DNA from: Acidimicrobiaceae bacterium
GTDB taxonomy: Bacteria; Actinomycetota; Acidimicrobiia; Acidimicrobiales; UBA8592
Direction: 5' to 3'
DNA: 34,797 bases
Assembly: GCA_002715405.1 (NCBI GenBank)
Contig: PAZD01000059.1
Location: 1-34,797 of the forward strand
Shown here: positions 17,067-25,170 of the stretch, in pieces
Position numbering within the stretch: position 1 is the stretch's first letter
How the letters are laid out: every line of letters begins with the position of its first letter
Made by a program: the position numbers and the translations under genes
Notes under the pieces: generated by a model
What the model was told of the DNA's origin: nothing
The model's database searches: none
What the model saw: only the letters and a program-made list of their open reading frames with translations

Positions 17067-18264
17067 CAGTTATTAATTTTATATTTAAATAGAAAATAAT
17101 TAAGAGTGAAAAAGAACAAGTAAGCAAGAAGGCAAAAGTTATATTTAATTGAGTAAAATACACAATAGCGCCTAGAAGTAAAAAGCTTGATAGCAGTGTG
17201 TATCCTAGTAGTTCTGTCTTCCTTATGGCAATTAGATAAAAGGAGCTTGTCTTAATTAAAAGAATGAGGACAGAAATCATTGCAATTAAAATAGTCTCTT
17301 GTTCGTCAAGATTAAATGAATTATAGAAAAAATAGGTTATAACTCTAACACCAAATATATATGTGAAGACGACATAAGCAATACTTACTATTGCAGCCAT
17401 ATAGAATCCTCTATAAATATCTGAAAGCTTAATATTTTCGCCTTTAGAATATTGCTTAGCCAACTTAGGTAAGAAGTAGAATTGAATTGGGGCAAGTGTA
17501 AATTGAAGAACTTGAGAATAAGCTTGTCCAAAAAAAAGATTTGAAGCTGTATATATTGTTTCATTATCTTTAAGGTAATTAACTAAAGGTAACCCATAAA
17601 GATAGGACAAAGAAATAAAATTTAATATAGACAAATCTATATAAGCCTTAGTCTTCGAGGATATTGTTTTTTTATACGATGGGTTAAGATTTGATAGCCT
17701 TAAATACAGAAGTAAAGCAACTAGTGGAGCTAGGGAGTAGGCAAACACAATAGCAAAGAAAGATTGCAAAAGGGAGCCAAAGGAAAAAACCAGAAATATC
17801 TTTAGGCCAGCGTCAAGAACCTTCAGTCCTGCATAACTATAGGGCTTTTTTATATGACTAAGGTAGCCAAAGAAATCAAATTGTATTGCATAAGAAAAGG
17901 CAGAAATAAAAATGAGAAAAGAGAATAAAATTGAAATTTTCAACTGGATTAATATAAAAAGAAGTATTGGAGAGATACACAATAGTGATATTAAAGCATA
18001 TCTGATTGTTTTATTTAGACTAAATTCATCAGTTCTCTGACTCTGCCTAATCTGCTCTAGACCAGCAAAGAGGCCAAAAGAAAGTATAGATATAATACTA
18101 TAAACAATCGTTAGCTGTGAATATTCAGAGGCTATCAAGAAATTCTCAGCAACCCTCAAGGAAATCAAAATAAAGATGCCCTCGAGAACCAAGCCAACCA
18201 TTACTGGAGGTATTGATTTGTTTAAATCAAAAGTTCTGATTAATCGTTTTATATTCATATTCAT
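17056..18264 (-). CDS. second Wzx-like flippase / polysaccharide transporter
   Basis: About 402 residues made almost entirely of hydrophobic helices (about 12), with the MOP-superfamily plan: an N-terminal helix pair, FLIASEYSQLTIVYSIIS, and polar loops with Arg/Lys on the cytoplasmic side. ATG 18264 (MNMNIKRLIR) is preferred over a TTG one codon upstream. The start lies inside the preceding GT2 gene (38-base overlap) and the stop overlaps the aminotransferase start, so the three genes are tightly coupled. It is shorter than the 467-residue flippase at 7289 and clearly not a recent duplicate. It may serve a second lipid-linked glycan. A polymerase is less likely. Confidence 0.75.
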   Translation of the reverse strand: MNMNIKRLIRTFDLNKSIPPVMVGLVLEGIFILISLRVAENFLIASEYSQLTIVYSIISILSFGLFAGLEQIRQSQRTDEFSLNKTIRYALISLLCISPILLFILIQLKISILFSFLIFISAFSYAIQFDFFGYLSHIKKPYSYAGLKVLDAGLKIFLVFSFGSLLQSFFAIVFAYSLAPLVALLLYLRLSNLNPSYKKTISSKTKAYIDLSILNFISLSYLYGLPLVNYLKDNETIYTASNLFFGQAYSQVLQFTLAPIQFYFLPKLAKQYSKGENIKLSDIYRGFYMAAIVSIAYVVFTYIFGVRVITYFFYNSFNLDEQETILIAMISVLILLIKTSSFYLIAIRKTELLGYTLLSSFLLLGAIVYFTQLNITFAFLLTCSFSLLIIFYLNIKLITDDQ

Positions 18265-19012
18265 CAAAAATAGAGAAATTGTTCTTTAGTAATTTTTTTC
18301 TATTTAAATACTGAAGGACAATAGATACCATTTCAAATAAGTGTTTGGTTAAATTTAACGACGATTTTTGATTAGTGACCTTAAGTGGTGAGCTAAAGTA
18401 TTTATAGGTCAACCCTTTATTCAGTTGGTGAATTAATAAATAATAATTAAAAGTAAGACCATCCGAACATAAGTAAATATAGTCAAGGTCTGACTTATTT
18501 ACTTTATAGAAGTTCGTACTTGCCCCAAGATCAAGAATTTTTTTATTTAATATAGTAGAGAAAATAAAATTAAAAACAACATTCCCCATATATTGAAGTC
18601 CAGAATAATTTTCATTCTTTGATTCCTTCATAAACCTAGAACCCAAAAGTAGGTCGTACTTACCCCAATCTTCTTTAGCTGATACAAAATTATTTATGTC
18701 TGCCTTTCCCGAACCATGGTGTAGCAACATATAGTCATATGAATTCTCGATAGCATATTGAAAAGCTATCTTAGTAGAGCCCCCTAGTCCGTAATTTTTT
18801 ACATTCTGAATTAATTTTGTATTCATAGAAAAGCTACCAATAAACTCTGAAAGGATTTCTACGCTATTATCAGAACTTCTATTGTCTATAATCAAAATAT
18901 CTGAGTTCGGTGGTAGTTCAATACTTGTAAATTCTCCTATTACTTCCTTTGTATAAGAGCCGCAATTAAACATAGGTATAGCAATTAAAGTTTTGCTATT
19001 CTTTTCTAACAC
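18227..19012 (-). CDS. GT2-fold glycosyltransferase with altered DXD
   Basis: 261 residues. The GT-A start LIAIPMFNCGSYTKEVIGEF and the nucleotide-binding strand ILIIDNRSSDNSVEIL (about 39-54) are clear, as is LLGSRFMKES further on, so this is a DPM1-like GT2 protein. At the metal-binding DXD position, where the family has DAD or GDD-Q, the sequence reads LLHHGSGKAD (residues 96-105). The divalent metal site is therefore unusual or shifted to Asp105. It has no C-terminal membrane anchor. It heads the minus-strand unit with the second flippase and the aminotransferase. It is either an active enzyme with a non-standard metal ligand or a non-catalytic relative. Confidence 0.8.
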   Translation of the reverse strand: MLEKNSKTLIAIPMFNCGSYTKEVIGEFTSIELPPNSDILIIDNRSSDNSVEILSEFIGSFSMNTKLIQNVKNYGLGGSTKIAFQYAIENSYDYMLLHHGSGKADINNFVSAKEDWGKYDLLLGSRFMKESKNENYSGLQYMGNVVFNFIFSTILNKKILDLGASTNFYKVNKSDLDYIYLCSDGLTFNYYLLIHQLNKGLTYKYFSSPLKVTNQKSSLNLTKHLFEMVSIVLQYLNRKKLLKNNFSIFDEYEYKTINQNF

Positions 19013-19033
19013 CCTGTTATCATACTTTGAGTA

Positions 19034-19039
19034 AGAGGA
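19034..19039 (+). promoter_or_regulatory. Shine-Dalgarno site of the SnoaL-like gene
   Basis: AGAGGA lies seven bases before ATG 19047 and fixes that start. It sits in the 34-base gap shared with the divergent GT2 gene. Confidence 0.55.
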
Positions 19040-19046
19040 ATAGTAT

Positions 19047-19373
19047 ATGATAAATAAATTTAAAGAAATAATTGATACGTATTACAAATCATTTAATAAT
19101 AAAAACCCAGACCTATTAGAAAATATTTTTTCTGAAGATATAACTCTTCGAGATTGGGAGATAGAGGCTTCGGGTATCGTTGATGTAACGAGAATAAGTG
19201 AAGAGATTATGAACACAGAAGGGTTTAGTTTTGAAATCATTAATGAGTTATACGATGATAATTTTGCTGTTGTTGAGATGGAAATAAATGTATCTGAAGA
19301 AAAGATAAAAGTTATAGACTTGTTCGAGATTGAAAATTCAAAAATAAAATCCATAAAAGCATTTAAAGGCTAG
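19047..19373 (+). CDS. SnoaL-like / NTF2-fold small protein
   Basis: 108 residues. The pattern of an N-terminal helix (FKEIIDTYYKSFNNKNPDLL), then IFSEDITLRDW, a central strand AVVEMEINV and a final FEIENSKIKSIKAF is that of SnoaL-like NTF2-fold proteins. These are small dimeric cone-shaped domains acting as isomerases, cyclases or binding proteins. No catalytic residue can be assigned with certainty. It lies 20 bases upstream of the FAD-linked oxidase and is presumably cotranscribed, so it may process or bind the same intermediate. The substrate is unknown. Confidence 0.72.
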   Translation: MINKFKEIIDTYYKSFNNKNPDLLENIFSEDITLRDWEIEASGIVDVTRISEEIMNTEGFSFEIINELYDDNFAVVEMEINVSEEKIKVIDLFEIENSKIKSIKAFKG

Positions 19374-19393
19374 CTCTATCTTTTAATAATCAG

Positions 19394-20761
19394 ATGCCAG
19401 ACCCAAAAAATTCAGAAATACAAGGTTGGAGTGGATATAAGAGTATAACAAATAAAGAAATCCATATAACCAAAGAAAACTTAAATGACATCAATATAAA
19501 CAAAAAGAAAGTGCTTGGCCGTGGCCATGGATGTAGCTTTGGGGATCAGGCTTTGTTGTCAGATGGTATGTTGATTAACTCTAGTGAATTAAATTTCATT
19601 AATTGGGTTTCGGAATCAGTTGTAGAGGTTGGGTCAGGAGTTGAGATTCGTTATCTTTTGTCAGAACTACTACCTCACAATAAAGGACTTATAGGCGTAC
19701 CAGGAGGTTTGCAAGTTACAATTGGTGGTGCCATTTCAAATAACATCCATGGTAAAGACCATTGGAAAAATGGTAACTTTTCTGAGAATATTCTTTCAAT
19801 AACTTATATAGACAACAATGGAGAAATAAAAAAAGTATTTCGCGAGAATGAAATTTTTCACTTCCTGATAGGAGGAATGGGTTTGTTTGGATTTATTGTA
19901 TCGACTGAACTAAGAACAACCGATATACGAAGCGCATGGATAAAAGAAAAGTCAACAAAAATAAATTCAAAAAATAACTTCATAGAGTTCGTAACCTCAA
20001 TAAAAGAAGGAGAATTAGACGTAGACTATTCTGTTACTTGGCTTGACTTTTCAAGCAAAAAAGGCCTTGGGAGAGGGATTTCGCTTACAGGAGAATTTAT
20101 AGATGGGGAAAGTGTAAGTAAAGATTTTGTTGAAGAAAGAATAAAAGAAAACAAATATGTATTCAATACGTTTTCAACTAATTATTTTTGGCATCTAGCT
20201 AGACCGTTCTATAATCAAAAAACCTTAAATTTGCTTAGTTCTCTGAAATATAAGTCGACTAAAAGTAGGGTACAAGAACAAGTATTATTTTATACAGATT
20301 ACATGTGGATTGATAACAGGCTCATTCCAGAATATCGAAAACTATACGAACCTAAAGGCTTTGTGGAAATTCAACCATTGGTCAGTATAGATAATGGATT
20401 TGAACAGTTCTTCGAATTGTTAGACTTTGTCAAATTCCATAATATAGAGCCGCTCTTCCCATCAGTTAAGCTACATAAAGAGCATGAACATATGTGGACT
20501 TTTGCAGGGAATGGACTCTCCATCTGCTTAGATCTTCCTGTGGTTAGGAGAGGTAAGTATAACTTTGAATATCTAATAGAAGAAGTGTATAAATTTCTTT
20601 CAACTTTAGAGGCAAAAGTATATTTAGCTAAAGATTCAACCCTAACTAGAAAACATCTTTCGAAACTTGCTCCTGGAGTAGACGAATTAATTCAAAAAAG
20701 AAAAACTATAGATGGTAAATTTATTTTCGATTCTGAAATGGCTAAAAGATTATTTCAATAG
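19394..20761 (+). CDS. FAD-linked oxidase (FAD_binding_4; DprE1/aldonolactone oxidase-like)
   Basis: 455 residues of the vanillyl-alcohol-oxidase/PCMH flavoprotein fold. LGRGHGCSFGDQ (41-52) and VPGGLQVTIGGAISNNIHG (102-120) are the FAD pyrophosphate-binding segments. The C-terminal half (LFPSVKLHKEHEHMWTFAG onward) is the substrate/cap domain seen in DprE1 and sugar-lactone oxidases. There is no obvious covalent-flavin His, as in DprE1. In glycan clusters such enzymes oxidise a sugar hydroxyl, often as half of an epimerisation. The reductase partner of a DprE1-type pair is not visible nearby. The 3' end overlaps the convergent methyltransferase by 12 bases. Sugar oxidation is a strong inference; the exact substrate is open. 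Confidence 0.85.
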   Translation: MPDPKNSEIQGWSGYKSITNKEIHITKENLNDININKKKVLGRGHGCSFGDQALLSDGMLINSSELNFINWVSESVVEVGSGVEIRYLLSELLPHNKGLIGVPGGLQVTIGGAISNNIHGKDHWKNGNFSENILSITYIDNNGEIKKVFRENEIFHFLIGGMGLFGFIVSTELRTTDIRSAWIKEKSTKINSKNNFIEFVTSIKEGELDVDYSVTWLDFSSKKGLGRGISLTGEFIDGESVSKDFVEERIKENKYVFNTFSTNYFWHLARPFYNQKTLNLLSSLKYKSTKSRVQEQVLFYTDYMWIDNRLIPEYRKLYEPKGFVEIQPLVSIDNGFEQFFELLDFVKFHNIEPLFPSVKLHKEHEHMWTFAGNGLSICLDLPVVRRGKYNFEYLIEEVYKFLSTLEAKVYLAKDSTLTRKHLSKLAPGVDELIQKRKTIDGKFIFDSEMAKRLFQ

Positions 20762-21385
20762 TCGATATATAATTATTCCTTTTCTTGACTTATTAATATT
20801 CGAATATATTTTTTCAAAACTAGATTCAAATAATTCAAAATGCACAGGAGATACATATGCAATAAATACTTCTCCTGTAAATTTTTTGCTTGACTGAACT
20901 ATTCTATTTACCACCATACTCATGGTTTTCTTTCCAAATGGGTTGAATAGGTAGATTAATCTTGTTTCTTTTGGAAATTTGAAATTTGTTGCATCCTCTT
21001 CTATATATTCAATTTGGGAATTATTTTTTTGCTTTAAGCTTTTAGCAGAAGATAGTATTTCTCTGTCTATATCTAAACCTATATATTTTCCACTTTCTTG
21101 ATAGATTCTCTCAAAGTATCTTAAAGCTCTTCCTGAACCACAACCAACATCAATAACCGCTCCTTCTATTTTCTCTAATTTTTTTACCAACAAAGAAAGG
21201 AAGTAGTACGGGCTTGGAATATATTCAACACTATCTTCGAGTAACAGTTTATTGTTAGCTGGGTTCCTAAATGACTTCTCATACTCTTTATACCTATATG
21301 ACCTATGAATATTTATTACTTCAAAAAAAACTAATTTGTATAAGAATCCATACCAAGATGTAATTACATTTTTCACTAAGACCAT
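20750..21385 (-). CDS. class I SAM-dependent methyltransferase
   Basis: About 211 residues. Motif I is AVIDVGCGSGRALRYF (about 76-91), followed by KYIGLDIDREIL and an acidic EEDATNFKF, then RLIYLFNPFGKKTM in the motif IV region. The N-terminal 75 residues include a hydrophobic stretch (WYGFLYKLVFF) that may lie on the membrane. ATG 21385 is chosen because GGGAG sits six bases upstream. A TTG 12 codons earlier would overlap the aldolase stop. It is probably cotranscribed with the GatZ/KbaZ-like gene just upstream. It likely methylates a sugar or polyprenyl-linked intermediate. Confidence 0.82.
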   Translation of the reverse strand: MVLVKNVITSWYGFLYKLVFFEVINIHRSYRYKEYEKSFRNPANNKLLLEDSVEYIPSPYYFLSLLVKKLEKIEGAVIDVGCGSGRALRYFERIYQESGKYIGLDIDREILSSAKSLKQKNNSQIEYIEEDATNFKFPKETRLIYLFNPFGKKTMSMVVNRIVQSSKKFTGEVFIAYVSPVHFELFESSFEKIYSNINKSRKGIIIYRLLK

Positions 21386-21391
21386 AAGAAG

Positions 21392-21396
21392 CTCCC
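21392..21396 (-). promoter_or_regulatory. Shine-Dalgarno site deciding the methyltransferase start
   Basis: GGGAG on the minus strand lies six bases before ATG 21385. It favours that start over the upstream TTG at 21421. Confidence 0.55.
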
Positions 21397-21405
21397 AAAT
21401 CTGAT

Positions 21406-22578
21406 TTAACTCACCACCCAACCATAGGCTTTAAGATAATTGACTATCGAATCATTTAATGCCTTTTTTATTTCAGTATCCAGATCTACTTTATGCGCAC
21501 TAAGACCAAGCACTATTTTATCTTTTAGCTCATTAAATTCAGGTAGTGAAAATATATAATGACCAGAAATTATAGCCTTGTCAAGATCTGATGCTTTGCT
21601 TTTCTCTTTCATCCACTTAATCCACTTTCCAGAATTAATCGATAGTTGCACAAACTCATCTAGTTCAGAATCTAATCTAAATTGCTTAAGAAGATTAATT
21701 AGCACCTTACTTTCGATAACGCCAAATTCAGGTGCAATATTACCTCCTTTGAGGTTAATTTTTGGATAAATTGATGAAGTATCATAAGGTAAATAGTCAG
21801 AATTATGAGCCTTGGGAAGTATTCCGTAACTAAGACATAGTTCTGTTATTTCTTTTATTTGAGAAATTTTTTCATCATTTTCATAGGTATCAATATCAAC
21901 ATTTTGAAAAACTCCTGTATTTTCTGCTTCTTTAACTTTTGATCCATTCTGAACAACATAAAAAGTAGGGTCTTGATATGAATTTTGTTTGCAAAAATTT
22001 ACTATTGAATTTATATTATGTTCTACTTCACTATACTCATTTAGCCCTTCGATCTGCTCTTCTGTGCCAATTTCTATGTATATATCTTTATTGTTTGTCT
22101 TTGCAATATCAATACAGAAAGAATAAAGGTCATAGACTCTTTCTAAGATATCTATATTGCTTACTGCTGAGTTGATATCAACTGATGGATCAACATGGAT
22201 AAATTGGAAGTCAGATAAAATGTCTATCTCGAAAGACTTTTTGCAAGATTCCATTGCATCATGTAAATCCAGCTCTCTATCTACTTCAGTATAATTTTGC
22301 CATGGACCTCCATGGTCTCTAGAAAGAAGTACTAAATTATTTTTATCATATTTATTGATATAATCTGATAATGTTTCAGTAGACCAAGAGTTTACATATC
22401 CTCCGCCATTCGACTTTGAATCAATTTGCCTCCTACTTGCAATCAATTGGATAGGTATAAGGTGAGTATTGCATATTTCAATAACTACATCGACACAATT
22501 CTTACTCATGGGACCAACACCAAGGAGGGTCTTGGAAGAATTGAGCAATTCTTCTTTTAGAATATTAAAATTAATCAC
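21406..22578 (-). CDS. GatZ/KbaZ-like class II aldolase family protein
   Basis: 390 residues from a GTG start. The order of motifs is that of the D-tagatose-bisphosphate aldolase 'non-catalytic' subunit family: LLGVGPMSKNCVDVV near 18, GGGYVNSWS near 58, LLSRDHGGPWQ (Asp88-His89), FIHVDPSVD (His128, Asp130), IEIGTEEQIEG (Glu173), KAHNSDYLP (Lys256, His258) and NLKGGNIAPEFGVIES. The candidate metal and acid-base residues of a TIM-barrel aldolase are present, so it may be catalytic by itself. No GatY/KbaY partner or galactitol genes are near; instead it sits with a methyltransferase and an FAD oxidase. I infer an aldol step that builds or cleaves an unusual sugar. Length is close to the family's usual 420. 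Confidence 0.72.
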   Translation of the reverse strand: MINFNILKEELLNSSKTLLGVGPMSKNCVDVVIEICNTHLIPIQLIASRRQIDSKSNGGGYVNSWSTETLSDYINKYDKNNLVLLSRDHGGPWQNYTEVDRELDLHDAMESCKKSFEIDILSDFQFIHVDPSVDINSAVSNIDILERVYDLYSFCIDIAKTNNKDIYIEIGTEEQIEGLNEYSEVEHNINSIVNFCKQNSYQDPTFYVVQNGSKVKEAENTGVFQNVDIDTYENDEKISQIKEITELCLSYGILPKAHNSDYLPYDTSSIYPKINLKGGNIAPEFGVIESKVLINLLKQFRLDSELDEFVQLSINSGKWIKWMKEKSKASDLDKAIISGHYIFSLPEFNELKDKIVLGLSAHKVDLDTEIKKALNDSIVNYLKAYGWVVS

Positions 22579-22688
22579 TTATCAATTAAAGCACATTTAC
22601 TAAAATTTATAAAAGAATGAAAATATACGATTAACCTAATTTGAAAATGAGCTTCCAAGATAGATAAGAATGAATAGAAATTATTAAT

Positions 22689-23405
22689 ATGGATAGTGAT
22701 AATGAAAGCAAAAGAATGAAGACATCTTTAACTGCCATAGTCCCTGTTTATAATGAAGAAAAATTTGTTAATAAGTCCTTAGAAAAACTAGCCTCTATCA
22801 GCAGTGTGGATGATATTTTGCTGGTAGATGATTGCTCTACTGATAAATCATTAGAAATACTAAATGCATTTTCTGATAAACACAAAAATGTAAGAGTGTA
22901 CTCAACAGAACAGAATGGAGGAAAAGGGAGTGCAATAAAGAGTGTTTTCAAGTATATAAAGACTGACTATGCAATAATTCATGATGCGGACCTAGAGTAT
23001 GACCCAAGTGATATTGAGAAAATGTTGCTTTATGTTGACCTTGATAATAAAAACTTTGTTCTTGGTTCACGATTCCTAATGAATTCAAAAATACAACTGT
23101 ATCGTCGGACATATTTTGCAAATAAGTTTCTTTCTTTAGTTTTTTCAGTTTTCCATTCAAAAAGAATATCTGATATTGCATCATGCTACAAATTAATGCC
23201 GGCGACTTATTTAAGGAAAACGACTTTTATTGAAAATGGTTTTGCTATAGAAGTAGAGTTATTAGCAAAATTTTTAAAAGAAAACAAAAACCTAATTGAA
23301 GTTCCTATCTCTTACAAGGCAAGAAGTTATGAAGATGGGAAGAAAATAAAAACAAAAGATGGCTTTAAATATATATACTCTATTCTTAAGTATCGACTTA
23401 GCTAA
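22689..23405 (+). CDS. DPM1/GtrB-like GT2 polyprenyl-phosphate sugar synthase
   Basis: 238 residues. TAIVPVYNEEKFVNKSLEKL and LLVDDCSTDKS open the GT-A fold. The metal-binding motif is HDADLEYDP (Asp99, Asp101), and VLGSRF plus the EVPISYKARSYEDGKKI tail are typical of dolichol-phosphate mannose synthase relatives. These transfer one sugar from an NDP-sugar to a polyprenyl phosphate for later use by GT-C enzymes. There are no C-terminal membrane helices, so it is the short soluble form. It converges on the GT-C-like gene at 23415 with a nine-base gap; the two are a natural donor-maker and user pair, though encoded on opposite strands. Confidence 0.86.
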   Translation: MDSDNESKRMKTSLTAIVPVYNEEKFVNKSLEKLASISSVDDILLVDDCSTDKSLEILNAFSDKHKNVRVYSTEQNGGKGSAIKSVFKYIKTDYAIIHDADLEYDPSDIEKMLLYVDLDNKNFVLGSRFLMNSKIQLYRRTYFANKFLSLVFSVFHSKRISDIASCYKLMPATYLRKTTFIENGFAIEVELLAKFLKENKNLIEVPISYKARSYEDGKKIKTKDGFKYIYSILKYRLS

Positions 23406-23414
23406 ACGAAATCA

Positions 23415-24959
23415 CTACTTGTAAAATCTAATTAATTTGGCTTCTTGTCCGAAAATCTTAACTTCTTTTTTATAGCCTTGATTATCAAAGGCATCCATAT
23501 ACTCTTTATTTTGATATTCTCGTGTATGAATTGAAGCAAGGTAGATATTAGTAAAATTATTTTCAATTAAATATTTTTTCATCTTTTCAAAACAATGGCC
23601 TTCATCCTTGTATCTTCTACAGACAATATGTATATTGCTTTGGTTAAAATCTGGTGTAGGCATATTTGATACACCGCTACCTAACCATGGGTAAGATACG
23701 TTCTCCATGGCTAATTCTTTCTCAAAGAATGTCCCTATTGTCCATAAACCACCATGGTAAATAATCACATCTTCATTTGTTGTATTAACAAAATTAATAA
23801 TGTCAGAAGCAGCTTGTTGATCGAAACCTCTAGTTGTTTGATTGTAGCTAATGCTCAGGCTGTTTATCGAATAGACCATTAATACAATATACACCATGGT
23901 TACTCGCGCATTACTTAATGGCACAAGTTCAACTAAATAATAAATACCGAATGACATGATATAAATTATCAATATCATGTAATAAATATTTACTCGCGAC
24001 CCCCCAAAGGGGAAGACTCTAAAAATGCTTAAGCCAATATTGATAATAAAAATATAGAATATAAATTCAACAATAGAAGTATCTGCTGTAACAAAGATTA
24101 AATAATACAAACCAAGTAAAAAAAGAACTACCGAAAGTAGTATTGTAAAATCTGATGCTCCTAAATCTAGCTTATTAGATTCAGAAAAAATTCTTAGACC
24201 AGAATAATAGAGCCACCGGAAAAATAAATTGAAACCTCCATCCTGGGGGGCAAAATAAGCAATCCAAAAATTATCTAATTCATCACTTTTTCTTAGAAAG
24301 GAAAAATATGATATACCTAAAACATAAATTGAAAAAAATAAATGTAGAAACTTGCTTTCGTTGATTACTAATTTACGTTTCCTTATTAGAACAATAAAAA
24401 ATGCAATAATTGGAATGATCGTAATAAGACTAATAAAGAGAGAGAGCGAAAATAAAATTATTGTGGACCTAGGAAGATAGCTTTCTCTTAAAGCTTTCTG
24501 CAATAAACTTAAGATATAGATAGTAATTAATGCCTCCATAATGTAAGGCTTTGGCCTAAGAGAATAATTCATCAGCATTGGAGAATTTAATACCAGAGAA
24601 AGAAAAATCAGTTTTGAATAAGTATTCAGGTATAAATATTTATTATTTACAACTACAGCAGAGAGGAGGCAAAAAATCAGGAATAATATTTTAATAAAAA
24701 GATCAGTTGATTCTGAAATTTTGAAAATAAGCTGAAATATAAGTGAGGAACCAGGGTGAGTCAATGTACAACAAATTAATTTATCATATAAAGATTCGTA
24801 GACACTTCCAACCAAAACCCAACTATCATCTCCGTAAGTAATTTGAATTTTTTCAAATTTACTAATTTTTATAAAATAAATTAAAAGTGCAAATGTATAG
24901 GAGTAGAAATGCTCATATTGAGTTAAATAAAGTTTAATTTTTTTTCTTACTGTTATCAC
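23415..24959 (-). CDS. GT-C-like multi-pass membrane glycosyltransferase
   Basis: 514 residues from a GTG. About ten hydrophobic helices are followed by a soluble C-terminal domain of about 130 residues. The first loop carries TYGDDSW (residues 41-47) and TLTHPGSS (65-72), and LRPKPYIMEAL follows the next helices. The same layout occurs in the 1208-2722 protein (QQDDVSE, GDTHPLWS, LKQYPTELL), so I treat them as paralogues. GT-C enzymes use polyprenyl-phosphate sugars on the periplasmic face; the acidic pair would be the catalytic or metal site. The probable donor enzyme is the adjacent convergent GT2. Acceptor unknown. Confidence 0.72.
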   Translation of the reverse strand: MITVRKKIKLYLTQYEHFYSYTFALLIYFIKISKFEKIQITYGDDSWVLVGSVYESLYDKLICCTLTHPGSSLIFQLIFKISESTDLFIKILFLIFCLLSAVVVNNKYLYLNTYSKLIFLSLVLNSPMLMNYSLRPKPYIMEALITIYILSLLQKALRESYLPRSTIILFSLSLFISLITIIPIIAFFIVLIRKRKLVINESKFLHLFFSIYVLGISYFSFLRKSDELDNFWIAYFAPQDGGFNLFFRWLYYSGLRIFSESNKLDLGASDFTILLSVVLFLLGLYYLIFVTADTSIVEFIFYIFIINIGLSIFRVFPFGGSRVNIYYMILIIYIMSFGIYYLVELVPLSNARVTMVYIVLMVYSINSLSISYNQTTRGFDQQAASDIINFVNTTNEDVIIYHGGLWTIGTFFEKELAMENVSYPWLGSGVSNMPTPDFNQSNIHIVCRRYKDEGHCFEKMKKYLIENNFTNIYLASIHTREYQNKEYMDAFDNQGYKKEVKIFGQEAKLIRFYK

Positions 24960-25034
24960 TTGTTTTCAAATTAATTATAACTAGAAAAATACTGCGAATA
25001 GAGGCAGAATAAAGCTACAAACCTCTTTTCTGTT

Positions 25035-25064
25035 AGAGCAAAGAAAATGATTGTTCTTTTTTTT
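25035..25064 (+). terminator. hairpin plus T-run ahead of the sugar transferase gene
   Basis: AGAGCAA (25035-25041) pairs with TTGTTCT (25051-25057; one G-T pair) around a nine-base loop and is followed by seven T residues. It has the form of an intrinsic terminator on the plus strand. It sits in the 211-base spacer between the divergent genes 24959 and 25171, so it could attenuate a transcript running into the sugar transferase gene. The stem is modest (seven pairs, three of them G-C or G-T). Nothing else clear is seen in 24960-25170 apart from the AGGAG at 25142. Confidence 0.4.
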
Positions 25065-25141
25065 CTATTCATATTCATTTATCGCCCATTACAAAAGGGG
25101 TTTCAATACTACGCATACTGTAAATAAATTAGGATTTATTT

Positions 25142-25146
25142 AGGAG
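25142..25146 (+). promoter_or_regulatory. strong AGGAG, spaced for an out-of-frame GTG leader
   Basis: AGGAG is followed seven bases later by GTG 25154, which opens a 26-codon frame ending at TAG 25232-25234. That frame overlaps the sugar transferase start out of frame. The AGGAG is 24 bases from ATG 25171, too far for normal use. In the frame of ATG 25171 a TGA lies at 25165-25167, so the gene cannot start at the GTG. Confidence 0.45.
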
Positions 25147-25170
25147 AGTATACGTGGTTAAGATTGAATT

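Noticed and set aside
24960..25170. Search for a JUMPstart/ops element upstream of the sugar transferase
   Set aside because: No GGCGGTAGCGTG-like sequence is present; only the hairpin and AGGAG are visible.
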